From Streptomyces sp. RFCAC02 (lineage in GTDB: Bacteria > Actinomycetota > Actinomycetes > Streptomycetales > Streptomycetaceae): 64,000 nucleotides of DNA. Positions 35,654-44,646 of the stretch are shown piece after piece. Each line of letters begins with the position of its first letter. Position 1 is the stretch's first letter. Location of the stretch: positions 5,241,501-5,305,500 of the forward strand of contig NZ_SAUH01000001.1 of assembly GCF_004193175.1 (NCBI RefSeq), read 5' to 3'. The translations under genes were made by a program, and so were the position numbers. The notes under the pieces were generated by a model. The model worked only from the letters and a program-made list of their open reading frames with translations, did no database searches and was not told where the DNA came from.

Positions 35654-37162
35654 ATGCCGGAGACGGCCGACACCTTCCGCAACCCCGTGATCCCCGGCTT
35701 CCACCCCGATCCGAGCGTCTGCCGCGTCGGTGACGACTACTACCTCGCCTGCTCCAGCTTCGAGTACTTCCCCGGCGTGCCCCTCTTCCACAGCCGTGAC
35801 CTGGTGCACTGGACGCAGATCGGCAACGCTTTGGACCGGCCGGGTCAGTTGAGCCTGCCGCCCGGCTCCCCCTCGTCCGGGGGGATCTACGCGCCGACGC
35901 TCCGCCACCACGACGGCCGGTTCTGGCTGATCACCACGAACGTGAGCGACGGCGGCACCTTCATCGTCACCGCCACCGATCCGGCCGGCCCCTGGTCGGA
36001 CCCGCTCCCGCTGCCGGACGTCGAGGGCATCGACCCGGACCTCGCGTGGGACGACGAGGGGAACTGCTGGTGCACCAGCGCGGGCGTCATGCAGGTTCCG
36101 CTCGACCCGTACACCGGCCGGGTGACCGGGCCGCCACGCCGGCTGTGGTCCGGCGCCCCCGGCGCGAAGGCCCCCGAGGCGCCGCACCTGTACCGGATCG
36201 GCGACCACTGGTACCTCCTCATCGCCGAGGGCGGCACGGAACGGTGCCACGCGGTGTCCATCGCCCGCGGCCCGGCGCCCTGGGGGCCGTTCGAACCGTG
36301 CCCGGCCAACCCGGTCCTGACGCACCGGGGCACCGACCACCCCGTGCAGAACACCGGCCACGCCGACCTGGTGCGGGGACCCGACGGGTCGTGGTGGATG
36401 GTGTTCCTCGGCGTGCGGGCGCGCGGCGGCTCCCCCGGCTGGCACGTGCTGGGGCGCGAGACGTTCCTGGCGCCGGTGACCTGGGAGGACGGCTGGCCGG
36501 TCGTCGGCACCCCGGCGCTCGACATGCCCGCGCCCCCGTGGCCGCTGGAGCCCGCCGCGGTGCCGCCCGTGCGCGACGACTTCGACGGCCCCGGGCTCGC
36601 GCCGTACTGGATCTCGCCGCGCACCCGGTCCGACCGGGACTGCACCACGGAGGAGCGGCCCGGCTCGCTGACCCTGCGCGCCCGCCGGCAGGCCGGCGAC
36701 GAGGCGGAGGACGGCGTCACGTTCGTCGGCCGGCGTCAGCAGCACCTGTCCTGCCGGGTGCGCGCCCTGGTCGATCCGGCGGACGGGGTCGGCGGCCTGG
36801 CCGTGCGTCTCGACGAACGGCACCACTGCCGCGTGGAGTCGGGCGCGGGCGAGGTGCGGGTGGTCACGCGGGTCGGGCCGCTCCGCGCGGTGCAGGCGTC
36901 GCGGCCGGTGCCGCCCGGCCCGGTGGTGCTGCGGATCGAGGTGTCCGCGTCCGCGGACATGACCGACCCGCGCACCGGACCCGACACTCTCTTCCTCGGG
37001 TACGAGGAGCCCGGCGGCCGGTTCGTCGTCCTGGCCGACCTCGACGGCCGGTACCTGTCCACGGAGGTCGCCGGAGGCTTCACCGGCCGCGTCATCGGCC
37101 CGTACGCGGCCCTGGGCACCGTGCGCTTCGACTGGTTCGACCACGAGCCGCTGGAGGCTTGA
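35654..37162 (+). CDS. GH43 beta-xylosidase / arabinofuranosidase-like enzyme
   Basis: A 502-residue, probably intracellular enzyme with no signal peptide. The five-bladed propeller starts NPVIPGFHPDPSVCRVGDDYYLA, where the first Asp after FHP (about residue 19) is the usual general base. VEGIDPDLAWDD and the EAPHLYRIGDHWYLLIAEGGT region supply the pKa modulator and acid. A C-terminal concanavalin-like domain (about 315-500) matches the GH43 xylosidase type. It would finish oligosaccharides taken up by the cell. The start is uncertain: ATG 35654 is preceded closely by AGGAG, and ATG 35633 is an alternative. Confidence 0.87.
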   Translation: MPETADTFRNPVIPGFHPDPSVCRVGDDYYLACSSFEYFPGVPLFHSRDLVHWTQIGNALDRPGQLSLPPGSPSSGGIYAPTLRHHDGRFWLITTNVSDGGTFIVTATDPAGPWSDPLPLPDVEGIDPDLAWDDEGNCWCTSAGVMQVPLDPYTGRVTGPPRRLWSGAPGAKAPEAPHLYRIGDHWYLLIAEGGTERCHAVSIARGPAPWGPFEPCPANPVLTHRGTDHPVQNTGHADLVRGPDGSWWMVFLGVRARGGSPGWHVLGRETFLAPVTWEDGWPVVGTPALDMPAPPWPLEPAAVPPVRDDFDGPGLAPYWISPRTRSDRDCTTEERPGSLTLRARRQAGDEAEDGVTFVGRRQQHLSCRVRALVDPADGVGGLAVRLDERHHCRVESGAGEVRVVTRVGPLRAVQASRPVPPGPVVLRIEVSASADMTDPRTGPDTLFLGYEEPGGRFVVLADLDGRYLSTEVAGGFTGRVIGPYAALGTVRFDWFDHEPLEA

Positions 37163-37456
37163 ACGCCGCCGCCGGCGGGCGGAATCGGACTGAATGCGTG
37201 GTGCCCGGGTAACCGGCGGGTGTGCGTCCGGAGGGCCGGGGGACACCTCGCGTGCCCCTTGTTTCCCGGACGGACCGCTCGCGACCGAACCCGTTCCTTC
37301 CTGGCGGCTCAGGGCGCGAACCGCTCGTGCGCGCGACGGGGAAGAGCGCACACGGGCTGGCCGGAAGTCGATCTCGAACGACTGGACGGCAGCGGCGAAT
37401 TCACCCATTTGCGTACCATAAGTGTGCAGGCGACTACGGTTTGTGGAGGAAAACCT

Positions 37457-38011
37457 ATGCTCCATGGCGTCGATGTCTCAGCCCACAACAGTTCGTTCAG
37501 TACGGACGGCCTCGACTTCGTCATCGTCAAGGCCACTGAGGGGCGGTCCTATGTGAGTCCTGAACAGAAGAAGCAGGCCGCGAAGGCGCGGGACGCCGGA
37601 TGCGTGGTGGGCTTCTACCATTTCCTGTGGCCGGGCAACATCTCCGCCCAGGCCGAGTACTTCGTCGAGCACTGCGCCTCCGAGGACGGCGATCTCCTCG
37701 CCGCCGACTGGGAGACGACACCCGAGGGGACCAGTGCGAGCAACAAGGAGAAGGACGACTTCCTGGCGGCGGTGAAGCGGCTGCGCCCCCATCACCGGGT
37801 CCTTCTCTACTGCAACCGCGACTTCTGGCTGAACCGCGACACGACGTCGGAGGCGGGTGACGGCCTGTGGATCGCGGACTACCGCACCGCGGGCGAGCCG
37901 CGCATTGAGGCGAAGTGGCGAATTCACCAGTACACGAACGATCCCCTGGACAAGAATGTCGCGGATTTCTCCAGCCGTGACAAGTTGCGGGACTGGGCGG
38001 AATCCGCCTGA
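37457..38011 (+). CDS. GH25-type lysozyme-like protein without signal peptide
   Basis: A 184-residue single-domain GH25 (muramidase) protein. It starts MLHGVDVSAHNSSF (catalytic DVS motif), continues DFVIVKATEGRSYVSP and VGFYHFLWPGN, and has LAADWETTPEG, the DWE pair used for catalysis. It would cut the MurNAc-GlcNAc bond in peptidoglycan. Unlike most Streptomyces lysozymes it has no signal peptide and no wall-binding repeats. That fits release by a non-classical route, a phage-like function or a cytoplasmic role. GGAGG and ATG are well spaced, so the short start is firm. Confidence 0.85.
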   Translation: MLHGVDVSAHNSSFSTDGLDFVIVKATEGRSYVSPEQKKQAAKARDAGCVVGFYHFLWPGNISAQAEYFVEHCASEDGDLLAADWETTPEGTSASNKEKDDFLAAVKRLRPHHRVLLYCNRDFWLNRDTTSEAGDGLWIADYRTAGEPRIEAKWRIHQYTNDPLDKNVADFSSRDKLRDWAESA

Positions 38012-38053
38012 CCGCCACCCCGTGGCCGGCGGTCGCGCCACCGCCGGCCAGGA

Positions 38054-38089
38054 CCGCTCCGGACCCGGGAATTCCCGGGTCCGGAGCGG
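38054..38089 (+). terminator. 36-bp perfect palindrome after the lysozyme-like gene
   Basis: An 18-bp arm starting CCGCTCCGGACCCGGGAA is followed with no loop by its exact complement. It lies 43 bp after the stop of the GH25 gene. It probably acts as an intrinsic terminator hairpin; no T-run follows. The rest of the 314-bp gap to 38325 shows no gene. Confidence 0.7.
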
Positions 38090-38325
38090 ATCGGGGGGCG
38101 GAACGCGGCACGCCGGCAGGGGAACCGGACCCGGATCGATCGGCCGGGAGGGCGCGTTCCGTATTTCAGGGGACACCGATTCCACCGGCCCGGGCCGGTG
38201 GAAAGTCGGCGATCAGCAGCCTACGCCGACCGAAGAGTGTCTAGACCACTATTTGAGGGTTTCTTGAGTAACCGCCGGGCGCGGTGCCGGCGGTATTGCG
38301 GACGGCGCGCGGTCGGTTGCGTTCG

Positions 38326-39102
38326 TCATCGTCCCTCGGCGCCGGAGCGGAAGAGGCGGGTGCCCGCGAGCAGGCACAGGCCGGCGGCGGCCAGGGTGAC
38401 GGCCGTGCCGGTGACGAACGCGCCCGCCGCGTAGTCGCCGCGGAAGGCCGCGCGTACGGCGTCGGCGGTGTAGCGCAGCGGAATGGCGCGGGACGCGCCG
38501 TCCAGCCATCCCGGGGCCAGCGACATCGGCAGCAGGAGGCCGGACAGCAGCATCAGCGGCATCGCCGCGGTGTTCGCGATGGCGGCGAACTCCGGTGTGG
38601 AGCGGACGTTCATCGCCAGGCCGTAGGAGAGCGCGGACAGGGCCAGCGACAGGGCGGCCACGAGCAGCAGACCGAGCAGGACGCCCGGCACAGTGGCGCG
38701 CAGGCCGAACGCCATGCCGAGCAGGAGCAGCAGTACGGCCTGGGCGACGAGTTGGGTGACGTCCCGGAGCGTCCGCCCGAGCAGCAGGGCGGCCGGTGCG
38801 ATGGGTGTGGCGCGCATCCGGTCCACGACACCGGCCGTTCGGTCCACGACGAGACCGAGGCCGACGTACGAGCCGCCCAGCAGGGCCAGTTGTACGAGGA
38901 CGCCCGGGACGAACGCCTGCCACGACGAGCCGTCCGTGCCCAGGTCGAGGCCGGTCAGCAGGGGGCCGAAGAGCGCGAGGAAGAGCAGCGGCTGCAGCAT
39001 CCCGAAGTACAGGGACGTCCGCGACCGCAGTGTGGCGCGCAGGCAGCGGCCGTAGACGGTGCCGGTGTCGGTGAGGAACGCGCGGAGGGCGGTGGTGGTC
39101 AT
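38326..39102 (-). CDS. ABC transporter permease (ABC-2 / DrrB type)
   Basis: A 258-residue membrane protein with about six hydrophobic segments (for example LLVQLALLGGSYVGLGLVVD-like, GLLLVAALSLALSALSYGLA, MPLMLLSGLLLPMSLAPGW). The short loop GVVDRMRATPIAPAALLLGR is the family's signature. It pairs with the ATPase encoded just before it (ATGA overlap) as a drug or lipid exporter of the daunorubicin-resistance group. The substrate is unknown. A TetR regulator is divergent across a 92-bp gap. Confidence 0.88.
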   Translation of the reverse strand: MTTTALRAFLTDTGTVYGRCLRATLRSRTSLYFGMLQPLLFLALFGPLLTGLDLGTDGSSWQAFVPGVLVQLALLGGSYVGLGLVVDRTAGVVDRMRATPIAPAALLLGRTLRDVTQLVAQAVLLLLLGMAFGLRATVPGVLLGLLLVAALSLALSALSYGLAMNVRSTPEFAAIANTAAMPLMLLSGLLLPMSLAPGWLDGASRAIPLRYTADAVRAAFRGDYAAGAFVTGTAVTLAAAGLCLLAGTRLFRSGAEGR

Positions 39103-39902
39103 GGGAGGGCCAGGGGGTCGGCGGCCGGGGCGCGGCCGGTGAGGGCGAGGAAGGCGTCCTGGAGCGGGGCCGACGGGTCGCCGGTGGCGCGGCGCTTGAG
39201 GTCGGTGGGCGACCCCTCGGCGACGACCGTCCCGCCGTCGATGATCACGACGCGGTCGGCGAGGGCGTCGGCCTCGTCCAGGTAGTGGGTGCACAGCAGC
39301 ACGGTCGTGCCGAGTCCGGCGCGGATGCGGCGGACCAGGTCCCACAGGTCCGCCCGGCTGCCCGGGTCGAGGCCGGTGGTGGGCTCGTCGAGGAACAGGA
39401 CCTCCGGCCGGTTCACCAGGCCCAGCGCAACTTCGAGCCTGCGGCGCTGGCCGCCGGACAGGGTGCCGGCCGGGCGGTCGAGCAGGCCGGTGAGGCCGAG
39501 GTCGGCGGCCACGGCCTCGGCGCGGTCGCGGGCCTCGGCGCGGGACAGGCGGTGCAGCCGGGCCTGGGTGACGAGTTCCTCCCGGCCCGTGCAGGACGGG
39601 TCGAGGCCGCCGGACTGGGAGACGTGGCCGATGCGGGCGCGGACCGCGTGCGGGTCGCGCAGCAGGTCGTGGCCTGCGACCTCGGCGGTGCCGCCGGTGG
39701 GGCGCAGAAGGGTGGCGAGCATGCGGAGCGTCGTGGTCTTGCCGGCGCCGTTCGGTCCGAGGAGGCCCGTCACGGAGCCGCGCGCGACGGTCAGGTCGAC
39801 GCCGCGGACGGCGGTGACCGTGCCGGTGCGCAGCCGGAACGTCCTGGCGAGGCCACGGGCGCGCAGCACGGGGTCGGGGGGAGGGGCGGGTGGAGTGGAC
39901 AT
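39099..39902 (-). CDS. ABC transporter ATPase (DrrA type)
   Basis: A 267-residue ATPase. Walker A is GLLGPNGAGKTTTLRML (about residues 46-62), the signature motif is GTLSGGQRRRLEVAL, and Walker B with its Glu is EVLFLDEPTTGLDPGS. The switch His is in LLCTHYLDEADALADRV. A C-terminal stretch ending DAFLALTGRAPA matches DrrA-type exporters. It starts MSTPPAPPPD; the extra 14 codons upstream have no ribosome site. Confidence 0.92.
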   Translation of the reverse strand: MSTPPAPPPDPVLRARGLARTFRLRTGTVTAVRGVDLTVARGSVTGLLGPNGAGKTTTLRMLATLLRPTGGTAEVAGHDLLRDPHAVRARIGHVSQSGGLDPSCTGREELVTQARLHRLSRAEARDRAEAVAADLGLTGLLDRPAGTLSGGQRRRLEVALGLVNRPEVLFLDEPTTGLDPGSRADLWDLVRRIRAGLGTTVLLCTHYLDEADALADRVVIIDGGTVVAEGSPTDLKRRATGDPSAPLQDAFLALTGRAPAADPLALP

Positions 39903-39994
39903 GCCCCGGATGGAACCACAGTCCACTGAGAAACTGCAATGCACTTCATTTTTCGATTGGAGTGAGAGTTTGCCATGCGGTTAGACTCCCGGGC

Positions 39995-40660
39995 ATGACG
40001 GAAGGACTCCGCGAACGCAAGAAGCGGCAGACGCGCCGGCGTCTCTCCGAGGTGGCCGTGCGCCTCTTCGTGGAGCGCGGCTTCGACCGCGTGACCATCG
40101 CGGAGGTCGCCGACGCGGCCGACGTCTCCGTGAACACGCTGTACAACTACGTCGAGTCCAAGGAGGACCTCGTTCTGCCGCGCGACGAGGCGGCGTCCGG
40201 CCGGCTGGCCGACATGGTGCGGGAACGCCCGCCCGGCCGGTCCGCCGCGCGCGCCGTCCTCGACCGGCTGCGCGAGGAGGTCCGCCGCCGCGACCCGGCG
40301 CTCGGCCTCACCGAGGGCTTCCCGCCCGTCTTCGCGATGATGCGCGCCGCCCCCACCCTCACCGCCCGCCTCGAACACCTCGGCCGCCGCATGACCGAGG
40401 AGCTGGCCACCGCCCTCGCGGCGGAGACCGGCGCCGCGCCCGACGACCCGATGCCCCGTGTCGTCGCCGCGCAGCTCGGCTGCCTCCACGCCCAGGTCTT
40501 CGCGGAGATCGGCGGCCGCATCACGGCGGGCGAGCCGCCGGACGGGATCGCGGCCGCCGTCCTGCGGCTGCTCGACTGCGCCGAGGAGGCCCTCGGCGGA
40601 GCACTGCTCGACTACGCCCCCGCGCCGGCCGGGGAGAAGGGGACGCCGTGTTCCGCGTGA
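39995..40660 (+). CDS. TetR-family regulator
   Basis: A 221-residue TetR protein. The N-terminal helix-turn-helix reads RQTRRRLSEVAVRLFVERGFDRVTIAEVADAADVSVNTLYNYVESKEDL (about residues 10-58). The ligand domain is variable. It is divergent from the ABC transporter, whose expression it most likely represses until the transported drug binds. The 92-bp space between them is AT-rich and includes the small palindrome TGCAATGCA. Its end overlaps the start of the broken DUF6204-like gene by 13 bp. Confidence 0.9.
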   Translation: MTEGLRERKKRQTRRRLSEVAVRLFVERGFDRVTIAEVADAADVSVNTLYNYVESKEDLVLPRDEAASGRLADMVRERPPGRSAARAVLDRLREEVRRRDPALGLTEGFPPVFAMMRAAPTLTARLEHLGRRMTEELATALAAETGAAPDDPMPRVVAAQLGCLHAQVFAEIGGRITAGEPPDGIAAAVLRLLDCAEEALGGALLDYAPAPAGEKGTPCSA

Positions 40661-41122
40661 CGATCAGGGGCGCGTTCGACGCGCTCGACGAGGAGCGGCG
40701 GGCCGCGCTGCGCACGACGGACGGCGCGTTCCGCGCGGCGTTCACCGAGGCAGGCACGTTCACCTGCGACGCGAGCGCGACGGCGTTCACCTTCCGCTGC
40801 CAGGTGCCGGCCGGGGCGCCGGAGGACGGCGAGCCCGAGGCGACGGCGCGCGCCCCAGGGTCTGTCCGGCGGGTCTTGGCGCGGGCTCGCGGCGTCGGAT
40901 GCGGTGCATCGCAAGGCGCCGGATCGCAGCTCATACCCGTCGTATTCGCGCGATGCGGCAACGCAGCGAGGTGCCGTAGCCGGCGTCGCGAGACAGGCGA
41001 GACCCGCCGGACAGACCCTGGGCGCCCTCGACGCGCACGGGCTGCCGTACCGGGTGCTGCGGGTGGCCGTCACGGACCTGCGGGCCGTGAGGATCCGCCG
41101 CAAGGGCCGCCGCCGGACCTGA
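40648..41122 (+). pseudogene. DUF6204-like gene split by a MITE-like insertion
   Basis: The left part reads MFRVTIRGAFDALDEERR onward for about 69 residues from a GTG with a good ribosome site. After the inserted element (40854-41022) the gene resumes in another frame as ALDAHGLPYRVLRVAVTDLRAVRIRR and stops at 41122. Removing the element restores a protein of about 104 residues like DUF6204 family members, whose function is unknown. As it stands, translation runs into the element and ends elsewhere, so the gene is very probably inactive. Confidence 0.8.
40854..41022. mobile_element. MITE-like element, complete copy
   Basis: About 169 bp bounded by perfect 22-bp inverted repeats (left 40854-40875, right 41001-41022; the inner part reads GGGTCTGTCCGGCGGGTC). 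It encodes no transposase. The interior matches the copy at 47851-47986 over about 135 bp in the opposite orientation. Its ends resemble those of Streptomyces IS5-type elements, from memory. It has interrupted a coding gene. No clear target duplication can be defined because the flanks extend the inverted repeat. Confidence 0.8.
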
Positions 41123-41165
41123 CGGGGACGCGCCCCCCGAACGCGTCGTACCGTCGGGGTCCCGG

Positions 41166-42761
41166 TCAGTCCGTGAGGAGGCGGTAGGCCGGCAGCGTGA
41201 GGAACTCGACGTACTCGTCGTCCAGCGCGATGCGCAGCAGCAGGTCGTACGCCCGCTCCCAGCCGCCGCCGACGAACTCGTCCTCGCCGACCTCGTCCCG
41301 CATCTGCACCATCTGGTCGGCCGCGACCTGGCGGACGTACTCGCGGGTGACGCGCTCCCCGTTGTCGAGGGTGACGCCCGCCCTGATCCACTGCCAGATC
41401 TGCGAGCGGGAGATCTCGGCCGTCGCCACGTCCTCCATGAGGTCGAAGACGCCGACCGCGCCGCGCCCCGACAGCCACGCCTGGAGGTACCGCGTGCCGA
41501 CCTGCAGGGCGTTGCACAGGCCGTCGCACGTCGGGGCGGCGTCGATGGAGTCGACGGCGAGCAGGTCGGCCGCCGTGACGTTCACGTCCTCGCGCAGCCG
41601 GTCCTTCTGGTGCGGCCGGTCCCCGAGCACCGCGTCGAACGCGTCGCGCGCCACCGGCACGAGCCCCGGGTGCGCGACCCACGACCCGTCGAAGCCGTCG
41701 CGCGCCTCGCGGTCCTTGTCGGCCCTGACCTTCGCGAACGCCTCCGCGTTCACCTTGGGGTCCTTCGACGGGATGAACGCCGCCATGCCGCCGATGGCGT
41801 GCGCGCCGCGCCGGTGGCAGGTGCGGACGAGGAGTTCGGTGTAGGCGCGCATGAACGGCGCCGTCATCGTGACGGAGTTGCGGTCGGGCAGTACGAACCG
41901 CTCGCCGCCGTCGCGGAAGTTCTTGATGATGGAGAACAGGTAGTCCCAGCGGCCCGCGTTCAGCCCGGCGGCGTGCTCGCGCAACTCGTAGAGGATCTCG
42001 TCCATCTCGAACGCGGCGGTGATCGTCTCGATCAGCACGGTCGCGCGGATCGTGCCGTGCGCGATGCCGAGGGCCTCCTGCGTGTGGACGAACACGTCGT
42101 TCCACAGGCGGGCCTCCAGGTGCGACTCCAGCTTCGGCAGGTAGAAGTACGGGCCGCGGCCCTCGGCGGCGAGGCGGGCGCCGTTGTGGAAGGCGAACAG
42201 GCCGAAGTCGACGAGCGCGCCGGGGATCTCGCGGCCGTCGACCGTGAGGTGCCGCTCGTCCAGGTGCCAGCCGCGCGGCCGCACGACGACGGTGGCCAGC
42301 TCCTCGTCCGGCTTCAGGGCGTACTGCTTGCCGCGCTCGTCGGTGAAGTCGATGCGGCGGGTGAGGGCGTCGATCAGGTTGGCCTGGCCGCCGATGACGT
42401 TCGCCCAGGTGGGGGAGGAGGCGTCCTCGAAGTCGGCGAGCCACACGCGGGCGCCGGAGTTGAGGGCGTTGACCGTCATCTTCCGGTCGGGCGGCCCGGT
42501 GATCTCCACGCGGCGGTCCTGGAGCGCCGGCGGTGCCGGGGCGACACGCCACTCGGCGTCCCTGAGCTGGACGGTCGGGAGGAAGTCGAGCCTGCCGGTG
42601 CGCGCGATCTCCTCCCTGCGCCGCGCCCGTGTCGCCAGCAGCTCGTCACGGCGGGGCGTGAACCGGCGGTGCAGCTCGGCGAGGAAGGACAGCGCCTCCT
42701 CGGTGAGCACGTCGTCCTGCCGGGGCGGCTTCCTCGATGCTTCGACGGTGACGGCTGACAT
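41166..42761 (-). CDS. aceB: Malate synthase A
   Basis: A 531-residue malate synthase of the A type. Signatures include NALNSGARVWLADFEDASSPTW, VVRPRGWHL, IRATVLIETITAAFEMDEILYELREHAAGLNAGRWDY (catalytic Arg and Mg-binding Glu region), DGSWVAHPGLVPVA and ISRSQIWQW near the C-terminus. It condenses glyoxylate with acetyl-CoA. In Streptomyces an aceB of this type lies in the allantoin regulon because ureidoglycolate breakdown gives glyoxylate; the mocA-like and AllR-like genes just upstream agree with that. AAGGAG precedes the ATG. Confidence 0.95.
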   Translation of the reverse strand: MSAVTVEASRKPPRQDDVLTEEALSFLAELHRRFTPRRDELLATRARRREEIARTGRLDFLPTVQLRDAEWRVAPAPPALQDRRVEITGPPDRKMTVNALNSGARVWLADFEDASSPTWANVIGGQANLIDALTRRIDFTDERGKQYALKPDEELATVVVRPRGWHLDERHLTVDGREIPGALVDFGLFAFHNGARLAAEGRGPYFYLPKLESHLEARLWNDVFVHTQEALGIAHGTIRATVLIETITAAFEMDEILYELREHAAGLNAGRWDYLFSIIKNFRDGGERFVLPDRNSVTMTAPFMRAYTELLVRTCHRRGAHAIGGMAAFIPSKDPKVNAEAFAKVRADKDREARDGFDGSWVAHPGLVPVARDAFDAVLGDRPHQKDRLREDVNVTAADLLAVDSIDAAPTCDGLCNALQVGTRYLQAWLSGRGAVGVFDLMEDVATAEISRSQIWQWIRAGVTLDNGERVTREYVRQVAADQMVQMRDEVGEDEFVGGGWERAYDLLLRIALDDEYVEFLTLPAYRLLTD

Positions 42762-42802
42762 GGGTCGGTCACTCCTTCGGGCAGACGCTGAATGGATGTT
42801 AG

Positions 42803-42819
42803 TTTCCCCATCATGGAAG
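42803..42819. promoter_or_regulatory. Imperfect dyad before aceB, candidate AllR site
   Basis: TTTCCCCATCATGGAAG shows TTTCC and GGAAG arms around a 7-base centre. It overlaps the end of the mocA-like gene and lies 42 bp upstream of the aceB start. The IclR-type dyad and the nearby allR support an operator; the exact consensus is not recalled, so this is inference. Confidence 0.4.
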
Positions 42820-43431
42820 TTCAATGATGTCGGCCGGTATCCCGAACCGGTCGAGGTCGCCGGGCAGGTCGATGTCGTCCGGCTGTCCGATGTCACCGCA
42901 CTCCACGCGTACGACCGCCGCGTCCCGCTCCCCGAGGTACCCGCGCGCCCCGCGATCGCCCCGCGCGGCCGCCGCGACGCCGGCGAAGTGCGCCGCGCCG
43001 ATGAGCACCGGGTGCCCGCGCCGCCCCCCGTACACCGCCGCGGCGAGTGTCCCCTCGCCCCGGTGGGCGGCGAGGACCCGCGCCATCGCGGGCGCGCCCA
43101 CCCCGGGCTGGTCCACCAGGGCGACGAGCGCCCCGGCCACGGGCGGCAGCGAGGCGAGGCCCGCGCGCAGGGACGAGCCCATGCCGGCGACCCATCCGGG
43201 ATGCTCGACGAGACGGCAGCCGCGCAGGTCGGCCCGGGCGCGCACCGCGCCGGCACCGGCGCCGATGACGACGTGCACGGGATCGCAGCCCGCCGCGCCG
43301 AGGGCGGCGGCCGCCCGTTCCACGAGGAGACGCCCCCCGTGCCGCAGCAGCGCCTTGGGCCGCCCGCCGAGCCGTCGCCCGCCGCCGGCGGCGAGCAGCA
43401 GACCGGCGATGGCGTTCCCCGAGGGGGTCAT
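42811..43431 (-). CDS. MocA-like molybdenum cofactor nucleotidyltransferase
   Basis: A 206-residue NTP-transferase. It starts with the nucleotide-binding signature LLLAAGGGRRLGGRPKALL (about residues 11-29) and has WVAGMGSSLRAGLAS and ALVALVDQPGVGAPAM, typical of MocA, which adds CMP to molybdopterin for xanthine-dehydrogenase-type enzymes. It lies between aceB and allR, 33 kb from the xdh genes whose cofactor it could finish. MobA-type (GMP) activity is less likely by motif. Confidence 0.82.
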   Translation of the reverse strand: MTPSGNAIAGLLLAAGGGRRLGGRPKALLRHGGRLLVERAAAALGAAGCDPVHVVIGAGAGAVRARADLRGCRLVEHPGWVAGMGSSLRAGLASLPPVAGALVALVDQPGVGAPAMARVLAAHRGEGTLAAAVYGGRRGHPVLIGAAHFAGVAAAARGDRGARGYLGERDAAVVRVECGDIGQPDDIDLPGDLDRFGIPADIIELP

Positions 43432-43482
43432 GCGGTCACCCTAGTACCGGGCCGCGCGGCGCAGGCGCCGCCGCGCGCGGCG

Positions 43483-44274
43483 TCAGATGCGCCGGTCGGG
43501 GCGGCCGTCCAGGGCCGCGGCGAGATCGCGTGCCACCTCGCGCAGCAGCGGCACCATCGTCTCGGCCGCCGCGTCCGTCACCCGCCCGGCCGGCCCCGAC
43601 ACCGAGATCGCCGCGGCGGTGGGGGAGTCCGGCACGGACACGGCGATGCACCGCACGCCGACCTCCTGCTCGCTGTCGTCCAGCGCGTAGCCGCGCTCGC
43701 GGACCTCGCGCAGGGCGGCGAGGAAGAGGTCGGGCGACGTTATCGTCCGCTCGGTCGCCGCCGGCATGCCGGTGCGGGCCAGCAGCGCCCGCACCTCCGC
43801 GTCGGGCAGCCCGGCGAGCAGCGCCTTGCCCACCCCCGTGGAGTGCGGCAGGACGCGCCGCCCCACCTCGGTGAACATCCGCATCGAGTGCCGCAGCGTC
43901 GGGACCTGCGCCACGTACACGACGTCGTCGCCGTCGAGCAGCGCCATGTTCGCCGTCTCGCCGGTGCCCTCGACGAGGCGGGCCAGGTGCGGCCGCGCCC
44001 AGGTGGAAAGGGGCCGGGCGGCGCTCTCGCCGAGCCGGATCAGGCGCGGGCCGAGGGCGTAGCGGCGGTTGGTGTGCTGGCGGACGTACCCGGTGGCGAC
44101 GAGGGTGCGCATCAGGCGGTGGATCGTCGGCAGCGGCAGGCCGCTGCTCGCGGCGAGTTCGCTGAGGCCCGTCTCGCCGCCCGCGTCGGCCATGTGCTCC
44201 AGCAGGACCAGGGCGCGTTCGAGTGATTGGACCCCGCCGCTGGCGGAGGACTTGCGCACGTCGGACGGGGGCAC
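43483..44274 (-). CDS. allR: IclR-family regulator, AllR-like
   Basis: A 263-residue IclR protein. The winged helix is QSLERALVLLEHMADAGGETGLSELAASSGLPLPTIHRLMRTLVATGYVRQ (about residues 17-67). The effector domain has TGETANMALLDGDDVVYVAQVP, MRMFTEVGRRVLPHSTGVGKALLA and AAISVSGPAGRVT, wording very close to Streptomyces AllR, which represses allantoin and glyoxylate genes and responds to an allantoin breakdown product. aceB and the mocA-like gene downstream are its likely targets. GTG 44274 is the start. Confidence 0.85.
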   Translation of the reverse strand: MPPSDVRKSSASGGVQSLERALVLLEHMADAGGETGLSELAASSGLPLPTIHRLMRTLVATGYVRQHTNRRYALGPRLIRLGESAARPLSTWARPHLARLVEGTGETANMALLDGDDVVYVAQVPTLRHSMRMFTEVGRRVLPHSTGVGKALLAGLPDAEVRALLARTGMPAATERTITSPDLFLAALREVRERGYALDDSEQEVGVRCIAVSVPDSPTAAAISVSGPAGRVTDAAAETMVPLLREVARDLAAALDGRPDRRI

Positions 44275-44646
44275 GTCGCGTCCCTCATTCGGTAGTAGCG
44301 GACGTGCCGCAGCCTACCCGCCCCCGCCGGCCGCCGGTCCCGGTGGATGTCCCGCCGGCTGACACGGCGTCACGCGGAGCCGAAGGACGCGTGAACGCCC
44401 GGCCGTACCAGGGCGTATGTTAGGGTCCCGCGATGCGGAACGGGCGCGCCGCGGGCGCGCCCGGCGGGACGGGTCCGGGAACGTCCGCCGGTCGAGGGCC
44501 CGGCGGCACGCGACCGCACCCGCCCCGCACCGCACGGGTGGCGTATGCGGCGATACGGTGCGCCACCCCCGGTATGTGTGAACTCATCGGACATGTCCGG
44601 CGAACGCCGTTGACGTGCCGGGCGCTACGCGCGTCATCCTGATGGC
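44275..44646. other. Intergenic region between allR and the secreted RNase gene
   Basis: 372 bp with no convincing coding frame. It serves as the divergent promoter region for allR and the RNase gene. Some AT-richer spots (GGGCGTATGTTAGGGT near 44411, TGTGTGAACTCAT near 44576) may be promoter elements, but none matches a consensus well. Confidence 0.5.

Noticed and set aside
40904..41122. A 72-residue ORF starting inside the MITE-like element
   Set aside because: Its N-terminal half is element sequence; the C-terminal half is the displaced end of the broken DUF6204-like gene.
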